DNA from: Streptomyces sp. NBC_01431
Lineage (GTDB): Bacteria; Actinomycetota; Actinomycetes; Streptomycetales; Streptomycetaceae
Length of the DNA: 64,000 bases
Assembly: GCF_036231355.1 (NCBI RefSeq)
Contig: NZ_CP109497.1
Location: 248,001 to 312,000, forward strand
Direction: 5' to 3'
Below are positions 16,574-25,045 of this stretch, piece by piece (within the stretch, counting starts at the first letter, position 1; each line of letters starts with the position of its first letter). Below the pieces are notes generated by a model. That model did no database searches. It saw only the letters and a list, made by a program, of their open reading frames with translations, and had not been told where the DNA came from. The position numbers and the translations under genes are program-made.

Positions 16574-16610
16574 GGCGGCGTACTACGACCCCGCGTCGGA
16601 GTACGCCGCC
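16574..16610. terminator. bidirectional hairpin between convergent genes
   Basis: GGCGGCGTACT (16574-16584) pairs perfectly with 16600-16610 around a 15-nt loop. It lies between the end of the ABC permease (16527) and the end of the convergent MFS gene (16680). No coding region is evident in this gap. Confidence 0.65.
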
Positions 16611-16679
16611 CCGTCGGCGTTTCGGGCCATCCATGGGGCCCGCTCCGCCGACATCGTCAGTGACGCCGTCCGCGCGGCG

Positions 16680-17921
16680 TCACCCCGCCTGATCGGTTCT
16701 CGGGAGGCGGTTGATGCGGTACACCTGCGGCACGCAGAGGTTGAGCACCACCGCGGCCGTGAGCAATGCGGCGCACCCCACGAGTACCGTCCCGCTGTCC
16801 CAGGCGCGGGCCGCCAGCGCGGTGATGAGGTAGCCGAGAGGGATGGCGAGGCGTTCGCCGATGCTGTTGAACGCGCTCATGCGGCCCAACTCGGCCTGGG
16901 GAACGTGCTGTTGGAAGGCGGTGCTCCAGGTCACGATCGCGATGTCGAGCCCGATCCCCGCGAGCACGGCGGTGGCCAGTACGAAGCTGAGCGGCAGGCC
17001 CCGGCCCATGGCCAGCAGGGGGAAGGTGAGGGTGAAGCCGGTCGCGACCGAGACCGCCAGCAAGTGGTGCGGCTTCCAGCGCAGGCACACCAGTGTCCCG
17101 GCCAGCAGCCCCGTGGCGAACGCGGCCTGGACCAACCCCCAGGCACGTGCGCCCCCGTACCGCTGCGCGGCGATGATCGGCCCGAGGAGCTGGTAGCCGG
17201 CCAGCCATGCGGCCACGACGACGGTGCCGGCCGCCGTGTACGTCCACAGCCACGTGCGCGACCAGAAGCCGGTCCAGCCCGCCCGCAGATCGCCCAGGGC
17301 GCTGTTGACGGCGAGAGGCGCGTCCAGGCGCAGGCCGAGGAGCAGCAGGGCCGCGACCGCGAAGGTGAGCGCGTCCCAGGCCAGCGCCCAGGCGGGACCG
17401 CTGAAGGCGACGACCAGTCCACCGACGACCGGACCGAGCACCTTGACCGCGTTGCTCGGCAGCCGCAGCAGGACGTTGGCCTGCTGGAGGTGTTCGGCCG
17501 CGATGATCTGGCTCACTGCTCCCTGGGCCGCGGGCACGGTGAGGGCGGCCGCGGTCCCCGACACGAAGCCGCACACGGCGATCGAGGTGGTCGTCGCGTG
17601 GCCGGTGGCGACGGTCGCGGCCAGCGCGCCCTGAGCGGCGGCGGCGAGCAGATTGCCGAGGAAGAGGATCCGGCTGCGGGAGAGCCGGTCCGCGAGAACC
17701 CCGCCCGCGAGCAGGAACACGATCGTGGGCACGGTGTTGGTGGCGAGCACCAGACCGAGCGAACCCGCGCCCCCTCCCTCGCCGATCACGGAGTACGCGA
17801 GCGCCAGCGGGGCCATCGCGGACCCGGTGGCGGAGATCAGATTGGCGAGTACGAACCGCCGGAAGGCCGCGACCTTCAGGGGTGCCAAACGGATCGTGGG
17901 TGTGCTTGCGGCGGTCTTCAA
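16680..17921 (-). CDS. MFS transporter
   Basis: A 413-residue major facilitator with about 12 membrane helices and the family loop motif GGVLADRLSRSRILFLGN between helices 2 and 3. It resembles enterobactin-exporter/DHA3-type drug efflux proteins. I start it at a TTG at 17921 with GGGAGAC just upstream; the longer open frame adds residues without a family match and runs into the divergent promoter region. Divergent from the methyltransferase gene at 18152. Substrate unknown. Confidence 0.88.
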   Translation of the reverse strand: MKTAASTPTIRLAPLKVAAFRRFVLANLISATGSAMAPLALAYSVIGEGGGAGSLGLVLATNTVPTIVFLLAGGVLADRLSRSRILFLGNLLAAAAQGALAATVATGHATTTSIAVCGFVSGTAAALTVPAAQGAVSQIIAAEHLQQANVLLRLPSNAVKVLGPVVGGLVVAFSGPAWALAWDALTFAVAALLLLGLRLDAPLAVNSALGDLRAGWTGFWSRTWLWTYTAAGTVVVAAWLAGYQLLGPIIAAQRYGGARAWGLVQAAFATGLLAGTLVCLRWKPHHLLAVSVATGFTLTFPLLAMGRGLPLSFVLATAVLAGIGLDIAIVTWSTAFQQHVPQAELGRMSAFNSIGERLAIPLGYLITALAARAWDSGTVLVGCAALLTAAVVLNLCVPQVYRINRLPRTDQAG

Positions 17922-18151
17922 CTGTCTCCCTCTGGCCAGGTGTGGCGAGCACCCTAGTACCGACTCGGACCCGGCGCCGCGGCGGGGGGTGATCGCGTTT
18001 TGCCTGGTAACAGGCCCAAAGCGAGCGCAAGTTGTCGATGTGAGGGCATGGGCGGAATAGCCGTCGCCGCCGCCGAAAATGCCGCCCCGCACACCGTCAC
18101 GCCGCCTCCCCACAGCCCAGTTCGGGATCTTGTCCGGGCTATCGTGACCGG

Positions 18152-18943
18152 ATGCCCGAAGCTCCCGAGAAGTTCAACACCGCGATGGCCGCCTGGCAGC
18201 AGTGGCAGGAGGCCCCCTGGGGCCGGCTGCGGTACACGGTCGCCGAGGCGAACCTGGCCCGCCATCTCGACGCCCTGGACGGCGGGCCGCTGCGCGTCCT
18301 GGACCTGGCGGGCGGCGACGGCGGCGACGCGGTGCGGCTGGCAGCCCGGGGCCACCACGTCACGATCGTCGACTACGCCGCCGACATGCTCGCGGCCGCG
18401 CGAGAGCGGGCCACGGCGGGCGGCCTGACCGAGCTGATCACCTGCGTGCAGGCGGATGTGAGCACGCTGCCCGCCGACCTCGCCGACGCGGAGTTCGACG
18501 TGGTCCTGTGCCACAACCTCCTCCAGTACGTGGACGACGTGCCCGCCACCCTCGCCGCGGCCCTCGCCCCGCTGAAGCGCGGCGGCCTGTTCTCGGTGAT
18601 GGCCCTCAACCGGCACTCGGCCGCCCTGAACGTCGCCGTCCGCGAGATGGACCCCGCCGCCGCCCTGGCCGCGCTCGGCACCGACCAGTACCAGGCCCGG
18701 ACGTTCGACGCGGCGCTGACGCTCCACACCGCCGAGGAGGTCATCCCCGTCCTGCAAAGCCTCGGCTGCCAGGACGTACGGCACTACGGCATCCGCGGCT
18801 TCTGCGACTACATCACGGACGACGCACGGAAGTACGACCCGGCCTACTACGCCGAGCTGGAGCAACTGGAACTGGCCACCACGGCTCGCGCGCCCTACAT
18901 GCACACGGCTCGGGCCTTCCAGCTGACGGCGACCAAGGGGTGA
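18152..18943 (+). CDS. class I SAM-dependent methyltransferase
   Basis: A 263-residue methyltransferase. Motif I is VLDLAGGDGGDAV (residues about 49-61), the acidic residue of motif II is VDYAADM, and motif IV is FDVVLCHNLLQYV. The overall layout resembles CmoM-like tRNA-modifying and small-molecule methyltransferases, so the substrate is open. It overlaps the start of the next gene (GNAT) by GTGA, so the two are co-translated. Upstream gap 17922-18151 is a divergent promoter region shared with the MFS gene; I see only a short hairpin in it near 18003-18016. Confidence 0.88.
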   Translation: MPEAPEKFNTAMAAWQQWQEAPWGRLRYTVAEANLARHLDALDGGPLRVLDLAGGDGGDAVRLAARGHHVTIVDYAADMLAAARERATAGGLTELITCVQADVSTLPADLADAEFDVVLCHNLLQYVDDVPATLAAALAPLKRGGLFSVMALNRHSAALNVAVREMDPAAALAALGTDQYQARTFDAALTLHTAEEVIPVLQSLGCQDVRHYGIRGFCDYITDDARKYDPAYYAELEQLELATTARAPYMHTARAFQLTATKG

Positions 18944-19494
18944 GCCCAATAGCCGTACGGGAGATGCGCGAAGCGGATGTCGAAGCCGTCAGTGCGATCC
19001 GCCTGGCCGGCTGGCGGTCCGCGTACGCCGGGATCGTTCCCCCGTCGTACCTGGACGCCATGACGGTGGAAGGCGATGTCGGTCGGCGGCGCACGTGGTT
19101 CGCCAATCCGAGCAGGAAATCGACGGAGTTGGTGGCCGTGGACGCGGGCGCGCCCGGCGGGTGGATCAGCTTCGGTCCGTACCGCGGCCAACTGCCCGGA
19201 GCCGAACGGGCTGGTGAGATCTACGCGTTCTACGTCCGGCCGGAAATGATCGGCCAGGGCATCGGCCGCGCCCTCCTCGCCCAGGCGCACACACGTATGG
19301 CGGCCCAACGCCTCCAGGCATCGGCCCTGTGGGTTCTCGGCGACAACCAGCAGGGCCGCCGCTTCTACGAACGAGCCGGTTACGAGGCCGACGGCGGCAC
19401 CCAGGACGATGTCTACGACGACACCACCCTCACCGAACTCCGCTACCGGCGGGCGCTCCACCTTCCGGGACCCGCTGGGCGGTTGGGTACCTGA
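18940..19494 (+). CDS. GNAT family N-acetyltransferase
   Basis: A 184-residue acetyltransferase. The acetyl-CoA binding loop is visible in VRPEMIGQGIGRALL (residues about 98-112) and the C-terminal motif in GDNQQGRRFYERAGY. The start is a GTG at 18940 overlapping the methyltransferase stop, which marks translational coupling. The protein has the layout of RimI-like or small-molecule acetyltransferases; the acceptor is unknown. Confidence 0.87.
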   Translation: MSPIAVREMREADVEAVSAIRLAGWRSAYAGIVPPSYLDAMTVEGDVGRRRTWFANPSRKSTELVAVDAGAPGGWISFGPYRGQLPGAERAGEIYAFYVRPEMIGQGIGRALLAQAHTRMAAQRLQASALWVLGDNQQGRRFYERAGYEADGGTQDDVYDDTTLTELRYRRALHLPGPAGRLGT

Positions 19495-19632
19495 CCGGGA
19501 TCCGCTGGGCGGTCGGCGGCCTGACGTGACCGGGAAATGTGAGGGTCGGGGAGCTGGCCGGGAACCGCCGGGCGGTCGGGGGCCTGACCGGGAAATGTGA
19601 GGGTCGGGGACCCGCCCCGGAAATGCGAAGGC
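19468..19632. repeat. intergenic imperfect repeats between two GNAT genes
   Basis: A unit of about 30 bp, CGGGA(C/T/A)CCGC(T/C)GGGCGGT..CCTGAC, occurs three times. A second unit (CCGGGAAATGTGAGGGTCGG) occurs twice, plus a partial third copy near 19617. The first copy overlaps the 3' end of the upstream GNAT gene. No gene is evident in the rest of this gap. Confidence 0.7.
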
Positions 19633-19664
19633 GGCCCGGGGGGCTTGCTGCCTAGGGTCGGCCC

Positions 19665-20426
19665 ATGTCCACCTCGCAACTCCCGCGGATCAACGCCTTC
19701 CTGTCGGCCTTCGCCCGCCGCCAGGCCGCCCGCACAGTCGACCTCCCCGGCGGATTCGCCGTATACGACGACGCCTTCGCGCATTCGCACGCGAACAACC
19801 AGGTCGTCATCGACGCCCCCGTCGCCCCCGAGGCGCTGCCCGCCCTCGCGGAAGAAGCACTGCGGCAGCTGCCCTACCGACTGGTCACCGTCCTGGACGA
19901 CGAAACCGGAACGGCGTGCGCCGAGCCGATGATCCGGGCCGGATACACCCACTCCACCTACCTGGTCATGCTGCACGCGGGGCCGGTGCCCGAGGCCGGC
20001 GCAGCGGAGACGTTGGACCTCGACGCGATGCGCATCCCGCTGACGCGGCGCTGGCGGGGCTTCCTCCCGGCCGCCGACGAGGAGGTCCTGCGCCAGCTCG
20101 TCGACCGTCGCGAGACACGTCGCCGCGGGGCCGACGCCGTTCACTTCGTCGGCGCCCGCACGCAGGACGGCGAGGTCGCCTCGTGGGCCGACCTGTATCT
20201 CGACCGGGCGACCGGCACCGCGCAGATCGAGGACCTGATCACCTCCGAGAGCCACCTCAGGCGCGGTTACGCCGACGCCGTTCTGGCCACCGCCCTGCGC
20301 CTGGCCGCCGACGAGGACTGCGGCACCCGGTTCCTGATCGCCGACGCGGCGGACTGGCCGCGCCACTGGTACGAGCGGCGGGGCTTCGCCGTCGTCGGCC
20401 ACTCGCACTGCTTCGAACGCGGCTGA
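19665..20426 (+). CDS. GNAT family N-acetyltransferase
   Basis: A 253-residue protein with a C-terminal GNAT fold: acetyl-CoA loop region around IEDLITSESHLRRGYADAVL (residues about 187-206) and the terminal strand HWYERRGFAVVG. The N-terminal half (residues 1-120) is a divergent GNAT-like or accessory domain. This resembles two-domain streptomycete acetyltransferases of unknown acceptor. It stands alone, 170 bp after the previous gene, separated by repeats. Confidence 0.82.
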   Translation: MSTSQLPRINAFLSAFARRQAARTVDLPGGFAVYDDAFAHSHANNQVVIDAPVAPEALPALAEEALRQLPYRLVTVLDDETGTACAEPMIRAGYTHSTYLVMLHAGPVPEAGAAETLDLDAMRIPLTRRWRGFLPAADEEVLRQLVDRRETRRRGADAVHFVGARTQDGEVASWADLYLDRATGTAQIEDLITSESHLRRGYADAVLATALRLAADEDCGTRFLIADAADWPRHWYERRGFAVVGHSHCFERG

Positions 20427-20610
20427 TGGCGGGACGACGCGCACGGGTTGGCACGTCAGTCTGGTGAGTCACCCGAAGGGTGATCCCTCGCGCGCCCGGG
20501 ACCAACCAGGTCCAGGCTCGAAGAGGGGACGGGGGTGGGCCATCGACCCCGGGGCCTGGACGGCGGATGACCGCGCTGTCGTACGGCAGGTGGCCGGAGG
20601 GGAGGACGGC

Positions 20611-20895
20611 GTGGCGTACGAACGCGGACCGGCCCGCGGGGCCCGGACAGGCGATGCGGTACTGCTGGTGGCGGGTCTTGCCGATCTCGCGGTGAGTGCC
20701 GTGAGCGGTGTGGTGGGGGAGGTGCGCGGACTGCTCGGTCGCGCTGACATGGCCGAGCTGGCCGAAGAGGGCCGACAGGACCTCAGGGCCCGCGGACGCC
20801 TCGCCCTGGACCGCTGCGCCACGATTCCGCCGGCCCATCTGGAACTCCTCGCCCAGCACACCCTCGCCCGGCGCGGGGGTCAGGGCGATGCCTGA
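20611..20895 (+). CDS. small protein upstream of polyprenyl synthetase
   Basis: A 94-residue protein that I do not recognise. It has an amphipathic, Ala/Leu/Val-rich stretch (DAVLLVAGLADLAVSAVSGVVGEV) and a charged C-terminal helix. The frame is open from a GTG at 20464, but that start has no ribosome binding site, whereas the GTG at 20611 is preceded by GGAGGGGAGGA at a good distance, so I prefer it. It lies 39 bp before the polyprenyl synthetase on the same strand and is probably co-transcribed. It may be a membrane-associated helper, but that is a guess. The gap 20427-20610 shows nothing else. Confidence 0.5.
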   Translation: MAYERGPARGARTGDAVLLVAGLADLAVSAVSGVVGEVRGLLGRADMAELAEEGRQDLRARGRLALDRCATIPPAHLELLAQHTLARRGGQGDA

Positions 20896-20934
20896 CGGCA
20901 GGCGTCCGACGACGGGCAGCGGGCGGGCGGTCCG

Positions 20935-22008
20935 GTGACCCCGCCCATCACCGGCACGACGGACACCGCCGCGCACGACGGTTTCAAGAGCCGCGTGGAC
21001 GAGGTGCTGCGGCACTTCGTCAACCAGGAGGTCGACCAACTCCTGGACGTGGACGCCGACTTGGCCCCCGTCGCCGAGCAGCTCGAATCCGCCACCGCCC
21101 ACGGCAAGCGCCTCAGGGCGGCGTTCTGCTACTGGGGATGGCGCGCGGCCGGACAGCCGGACAGCGACGCGCTGCTGCGGGCGGCGGCCGCGATGGAACT
21201 CGTCCACGCGGCGGCCGTCGTGCACGACGACCTCATCGACAACAGCGCCGTACGCCACGGTCTGCCCACTGCGCACATCGCGCTGCGCGCCGCCACGGCC
21301 GGCCGGCCGCACCCCAAGACCGCCGCCCGGTCGCTGGCCATGCTGGTGGGGGACCTGCTGATGTCCTGGGCTGGGCAGTTGTTCACCACGTGCGGGCTGC
21401 CGGCCGCCTACCTCTCGCGCGCCCGCCCGCTGTGGGCGGTGCTCGCCCGCGAACTGGTGGCCGGGGAGTGCCTGGAGATCCTGCACACCGGCGGCCGCCC
21501 TGACCCGTCCACCTCCCTGAAGGTGATCCGCTACAAGACGGCCAAGTACACGGTGGAGCATCCGCTGCACATCGGCGGCGCGCTGGCCGGCGCGCCCCGT
21601 GAACTGCGGGCGGCGTTCTCCGAGTACGGGCTGCCGCTGGGCGAGGCGTTCCAGCTGCGGGACGACCTGCTCGGCCTTTTCGGCGATCCGGCCCGCACCG
21701 GGAAGGCGAACGCGGACGACATCACCGCACACCGGCCCACCGTGCTGCTCGCGTACACCTGGCAGCACGCATCGCCGGACCAACTACTAGAACTGCAAAG
21801 GCTGTTGGGCGCACGCGAGCTCCACGAGGACGGTCTGCGCAGGGTACGGGAGATCATGCACGCCGCCGGTGCCCCGGCCCGTGTCGAATCCATGATCACC
21901 GAGCGGATCCGGCTCGCCGAAGCCGTGCTGGACCACACGGACCTGCCCGGCGAAGCCGCCCGCGCGCTGGCCGGCCTGGCACGGACGGCCACCGTCCGCC
22001 ACCACTGA
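20935..22008 (+). CDS. polyprenyl synthetase (trans-isoprenyl diphosphate synthase)
   Basis: A 357-residue all-helical prenyltransferase. The first Asp-rich motif is VVHDDLIDNSAVRHGLP (DDxxD, residues about 97-113) and the second is QLRDDLLGLFGDP. It is expected to condense isopentenyl diphosphate with allylic diphosphates into linear chains; chain length cannot be read reliably from sequence. Start is a GTG at 20935 with a weak ribosome binding site. It is followed after 65 bp by an MpaB/Lcp-like oxidase gene, which suggests a prenyl chain that is later oxidised. Confidence 0.92.
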   Translation: MTPPITGTTDTAAHDGFKSRVDEVLRHFVNQEVDQLLDVDADLAPVAEQLESATAHGKRLRAAFCYWGWRAAGQPDSDALLRAAAAMELVHAAAVVHDDLIDNSAVRHGLPTAHIALRAATAGRPHPKTAARSLAMLVGDLLMSWAGQLFTTCGLPAAYLSRARPLWAVLARELVAGECLEILHTGGRPDPSTSLKVIRYKTAKYTVEHPLHIGGALAGAPRELRAAFSEYGLPLGEAFQLRDDLLGLFGDPARTGKANADDITAHRPTVLLAYTWQHASPDQLLELQRLLGARELHEDGLRRVREIMHAAGAPARVESMITERIRLAEAVLDHTDLPGEAARALAGLARTATVRHH

Positions 22009-22073
22009 TCACCCCGGCACCACTCACCCCCCTCGTCACCACTGATCCGCCCCCGTCACCGCGAGGAGTCCCG

Positions 22074-23240
22074 ATGGTCTACACCGAGCAGAGCCTGCAA
22101 GCGCTGCGGCAGGCGGGCGACGAGCTGGCCGACGCCACCGTGGCGACCCTGTTCGAACGCGGTGAGGTCGGTACGTTCAACACGCTCATGCGGTACGTCT
22201 CCACCGCGGGCCAGGAACTGCCCGACGGGCTGCCGGAGGTGGCCCGCGCATACCTCGATGAAACCAGTGCCCCGCCGTCCTGGGTGGACTGGGACGAGAT
22301 GGAGAAGGCCCGGCTGTTCTTCATCGACAACAACGTGCACATCTCCACCGCCCTCTCGTTCGCGTCGATGCCCGCCTGCTACGTCCTGCCCCACGTGGCC
22401 AAGCTCCTCTCCACGACCCACGGGCTGAGTTACCCCTCCAAGCGGATGGCCGAGACCGGGCAGTTCACCGTCTACCTCATGCGGCCCGACGCCTTCGAAG
22501 CCGGCAGCCGTTTCATCCCCGCCGCCCAGAAGGTGCGCCTCCTGCACGCCTCCATCCGCCACCACCTGCGCCGCGAGAACCGCTGGGACACCGAGAAACT
22601 GGGTACGCCGATCTGCCAGGAGGACATGATCGGCGGGCAGATGATGTTCTCCATCCAGGTGCTCGACGCCCTGCACCGGCTGGGCATCCACATGAGCGAC
22701 GAAGGCGCCGAGTCGTACTTCTACGCGTGGCGCGTGGTGGGCGCCATGCTCGGCATCGACCAGGCCCACGCACCACAGGACCTCGACCAGGCACGCCAGT
22801 TCTCCGACCTGTACATGACCCGCCACATGGGACCGTCCGAGGAGGGCGCCCAGCTGACCCGCCAGCTGATCGACCTGTTCGAAGAGGTCGTCCCCGGTAC
22901 CCTCTTCGACCCGCTGGTCAGCGCTCTCATCCGCTACCTCATCGGCGACACCTGCGCCGACTGGCTCCAGGTCCCGCGCACCCGCTGGGACACGGCGGTC
23001 AAAGCCGCCCCCGCCCTCCTCGGCATCCTGGAGACGATCGAGGACAACTCACCCCTCGGCGCCTGGGCCCTGGACCGCCTGGGCCACCTGACCACCGTCT
23101 TCGAACTCAGCTCCCTGACCCGCGGCCGCGTCATGCACTACGCGATCCCCGAGCATCTGAGGAAGGAGTACGACGTCTCCTCGGCCATCCCCCGCACCCG
23201 GCGGTGGACCCCGCCAGGGCCCACCGTCGCGGGTCACTGA
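22074..23240 (+). CDS. MpaB/Lcp-like (DUF2236) oxygenase
   Basis: A 388-residue helical protein of the DUF2236 family, which includes latex-clearing protein (a b-type heme rubber oxygenase) and the fungal MpaB oxygenase that cleaves a farnesyl side chain. The family pattern around RLLHASIRHHLRR (residues about 151-163), with conserved Arg and His, and the following helical core are visible. No secretion signal is evident, so it is probably intracellular. The start at 22074 has GCGAGGAG upstream. The adjacent polyprenyl synthetase suggests an isoprenoid substrate; oxidative cleavage is an inference. Confidence 0.78.
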   Translation: MVYTEQSLQALRQAGDELADATVATLFERGEVGTFNTLMRYVSTAGQELPDGLPEVARAYLDETSAPPSWVDWDEMEKARLFFIDNNVHISTALSFASMPACYVLPHVAKLLSTTHGLSYPSKRMAETGQFTVYLMRPDAFEAGSRFIPAAQKVRLLHASIRHHLRRENRWDTEKLGTPICQEDMIGGQMMFSIQVLDALHRLGIHMSDEGAESYFYAWRVVGAMLGIDQAHAPQDLDQARQFSDLYMTRHMGPSEEGAQLTRQLIDLFEEVVPGTLFDPLVSALIRYLIGDTCADWLQVPRTRWDTAVKAAPALLGILETIEDNSPLGAWALDRLGHLTTVFELSSLTRGRVMHYAIPEHLRKEYDVSSAIPRTRRWTPPGPTVAGH

Positions 23241-23280
23241 GCACCTGGATCGCTGACCCGCCACGGTGGGCACGGCTGCG

Positions 23281-23982
23281 TCACTCGTGTTTGTGGACCC
23301 GTACGGCTCCCGTCTGCCCGGCCCGTACGGCGAGGGCCCCTTGCCACGGCTCCGGCAGCGCCAGATCCGTCACCGACCAGAGCTCCGCGGCCCCGGCCCG
23401 CGCCCCGGCCTCGACGTCCACCGGGCCCACCGAACCGGGCCGGGTCTCCACCTCGGTGAGGTTGGTGGCGATGCCGATCCCAACGGCCTTGAGAACTGCC
23501 TCCTTCCGGGTCCAGCACCGCAGGAACTCCCGGTCCCGCTCCGGTCCTTCGGGGTGCGCCGCGAGGTGCTCCCTCTCGGATCCACTCAGGACCACGCGTG
23601 ACAGCCGTTCCACGGGCAGGTTCCTCCGCTGCTCGACGTCCACGCCGACCGGTTCCTGGGACACCGCGAGCGCCGCACAGCCCACCGTGTGGGAGATGCT
23701 GATCCTCAATGAGGTGGCGGGCAGAAGAACCGCGGGTGGACCGTGATGGGCGTTCGCGCAGCCGGGGCAGGGCAGTCGACCGAGCTCTATGCCTTCGGGC
23801 GGAACGCCGAGCACCTCGCTCAAGATGCGGCGGACGGTGACGCGGGCCCCAGCGATCGCGGCTTTCGTGGCGGGGGACTTGGCGCGTGAGACGCGTTGGT
23901 TTTCGGCGTAACTGAGCGGGGCCAGGTCCTGCGAATGGACCGTAGCTGGAATCGGCCACCACCAAACATCGGCTATGGACAA
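23281..23982 (-). CDS. Sfp-type 4'-phosphopantetheinyl transferase
   Basis: A 233-residue enzyme that converts apo carrier proteins to holo form using coenzyme A. The catalytic signatures are VGVDVE (Mg-binding Asp/Glu) and FLRCWTRKEAVLKAVG (Trp-x-x-Lys-Glu core). The start is a TTG at 23982 with GGAGG seven bases upstream; the open frame extends further, but without ribosome binding site or family similarity. It is the likely activator of the two ACPs and seven peptidyl carrier domains to its right and marks the left part of the cluster. It converges with the DUF2236 gene, with 40 bp between stops. Confidence 0.93.
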   Translation of the reverse strand: MSIADVWWWPIPATVHSQDLAPLSYAENQRVSRAKSPATKAAIAGARVTVRRILSEVLGVPPEGIELGRLPCPGCANAHHGPPAVLLPATSLRISISHTVGCAALAVSQEPVGVDVEQRRNLPVERLSRVVLSGSEREHLAAHPEGPERDREFLRCWTRKEAVLKAVGIGIATNLTEVETRPGSVGPVDVEAGARAGAAELWSVTDLALPEPWQGALAVRAGQTGAVRVHKHE

Positions 23983-24129
23983 GGAGGGACCTCCGATGTG
24001 ATGCGGTCGGAATGTAATTGAAAATGGTACGACTGGCGTGCTGTACGTCATGCGGAGATGGCCGGAAGAGGACACCGTTCCGAGCGCTCCGGGCGATCTC
24101 GGCGCCCCCTTGACCGATCAGCGCCGTGA

Positions 24130-24711
24130 GGGCGTTTTGTATGCCTGACCTGTTACGGGAACCGTGCAGCTTGCTGCCACTGCGGGGCACTATCCAGGGC
24201 CCAGTGGGTCGTCTCGCGTGGTGCGTTTCTCGGGATTTCTTAGCAGGCGAGCATGGACATTGTGCACACTCGGGGCCGCCTCCTGGGTGTCTGGACGTGC
24301 AACTTGCTGCCGTTCTTGCCGCGATCGATCGGTTTCGGTTCAGCCCTCCCTGTCTTTTGCGCGACCACGGGCCGCGTCCACGATCGCCGCGATCCAGTCG
24401 GCCTCGCCCTGCGTCCCGGCCCCGTCCGGCACGGCCCGGTGCAGCCGATGCCACACCCCGGCCTCGGTCCACACCGTGAACCGGCGATGTGCCGTCGCCG
24501 CCGATGTGCCGAACGCGGCCGGCAGCTGCCTCCAGGAACACCCGCTGGTCAGTACGTACACCACTGCCGTGAACACGGCCCGCTCATCACGCGGCGCGGT
24601 CCCGCCCCCTTGCGGACGAGCGGCGAACGACGGCAGCAACGGGGCGGCCAGTTCCCACAGTTCATCAGGAACGAGCCGCTTCGAGAGGTAGGCACCCACG
24701 AACCGCATCAT
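24130..24711 (-). pseudogene. decayed IS5-like transposase
   Basis: An open frame from 24711 to a stop at 24340 encodes the N-terminal half of an IS5-type transposase (LVPDELWELAAPLLP, then a DUF4096-like region and SGCSWRQLPAAFG), ending at VDAARGRAKDREG. Past a +1 shift near 24345 the family continues as KPIDRGKNGSKLHV, and a second similar segment (RSGSKLHGSRNRSGI) lies at about 24160-24215 in yet another frame. The catalytic C-terminal half is gone. So this is a frameshifted, partial remnant, possibly of two insertions. I could not define terminal inverted repeats. The region 23983-24339 has no intact gene. Confidence 0.75.
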
Positions 24712-24739
24712 GCCGCACGAGCGGCACACCACGTGAGAC

Positions 24740-24808
24740 ATCAACTTGGTTGATCGCGAAATGGTTTGGAGAGTTGATTGACGGGATGTCAACTTGGTGA
24801 TCGTTGAC
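24740..24808. promoter_or_regulatory. cluster of TCAAC/GTTGA inverted repeats
   Basis: ATCAACttgGTTGAT (24740-24754) and GTCAAC-9-GTTGAC (24788-24808) with another GTTGA near 24774. The shared TCAACTTGG element is repeated 48 bp apart. They lie about 240-300 bp upstream of the first regulator gene and beside the IS remnant. They may be operators or the outer part of the old insertion. The rest of 24712-25045 shows no gene. Confidence 0.4.
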
Positions 24809-25045
24809 GGAAAGTGGGCGCGCCGACTAGCGTTCGAGCTCGATTGCGGCTGCCCGGGGGAAGGCCTTGAGCGGCTGATTCTCGCGATTCCGTCAGATGC
24901 CACCTGGGTGTCTCCCACCGGTAAACCTGCGGTTGATGCGGGAAGCGAAAAGGGCCTCGCAGCGCCGAATGACCCGCACCGGCAAGATCGTTAGGGCCGG
25001 GCAGGCTTGTTTTGCGCCGTTTGGCCATACGGGGGAAGTGGTGAA

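Noticed and set aside
18003..18016. Short hairpin GCCTG-GTAA-CAGGC in the MFS/methyltransferase divergent promoter
   Set aside because: A five-base stem is too short to support an operator or attenuator call.
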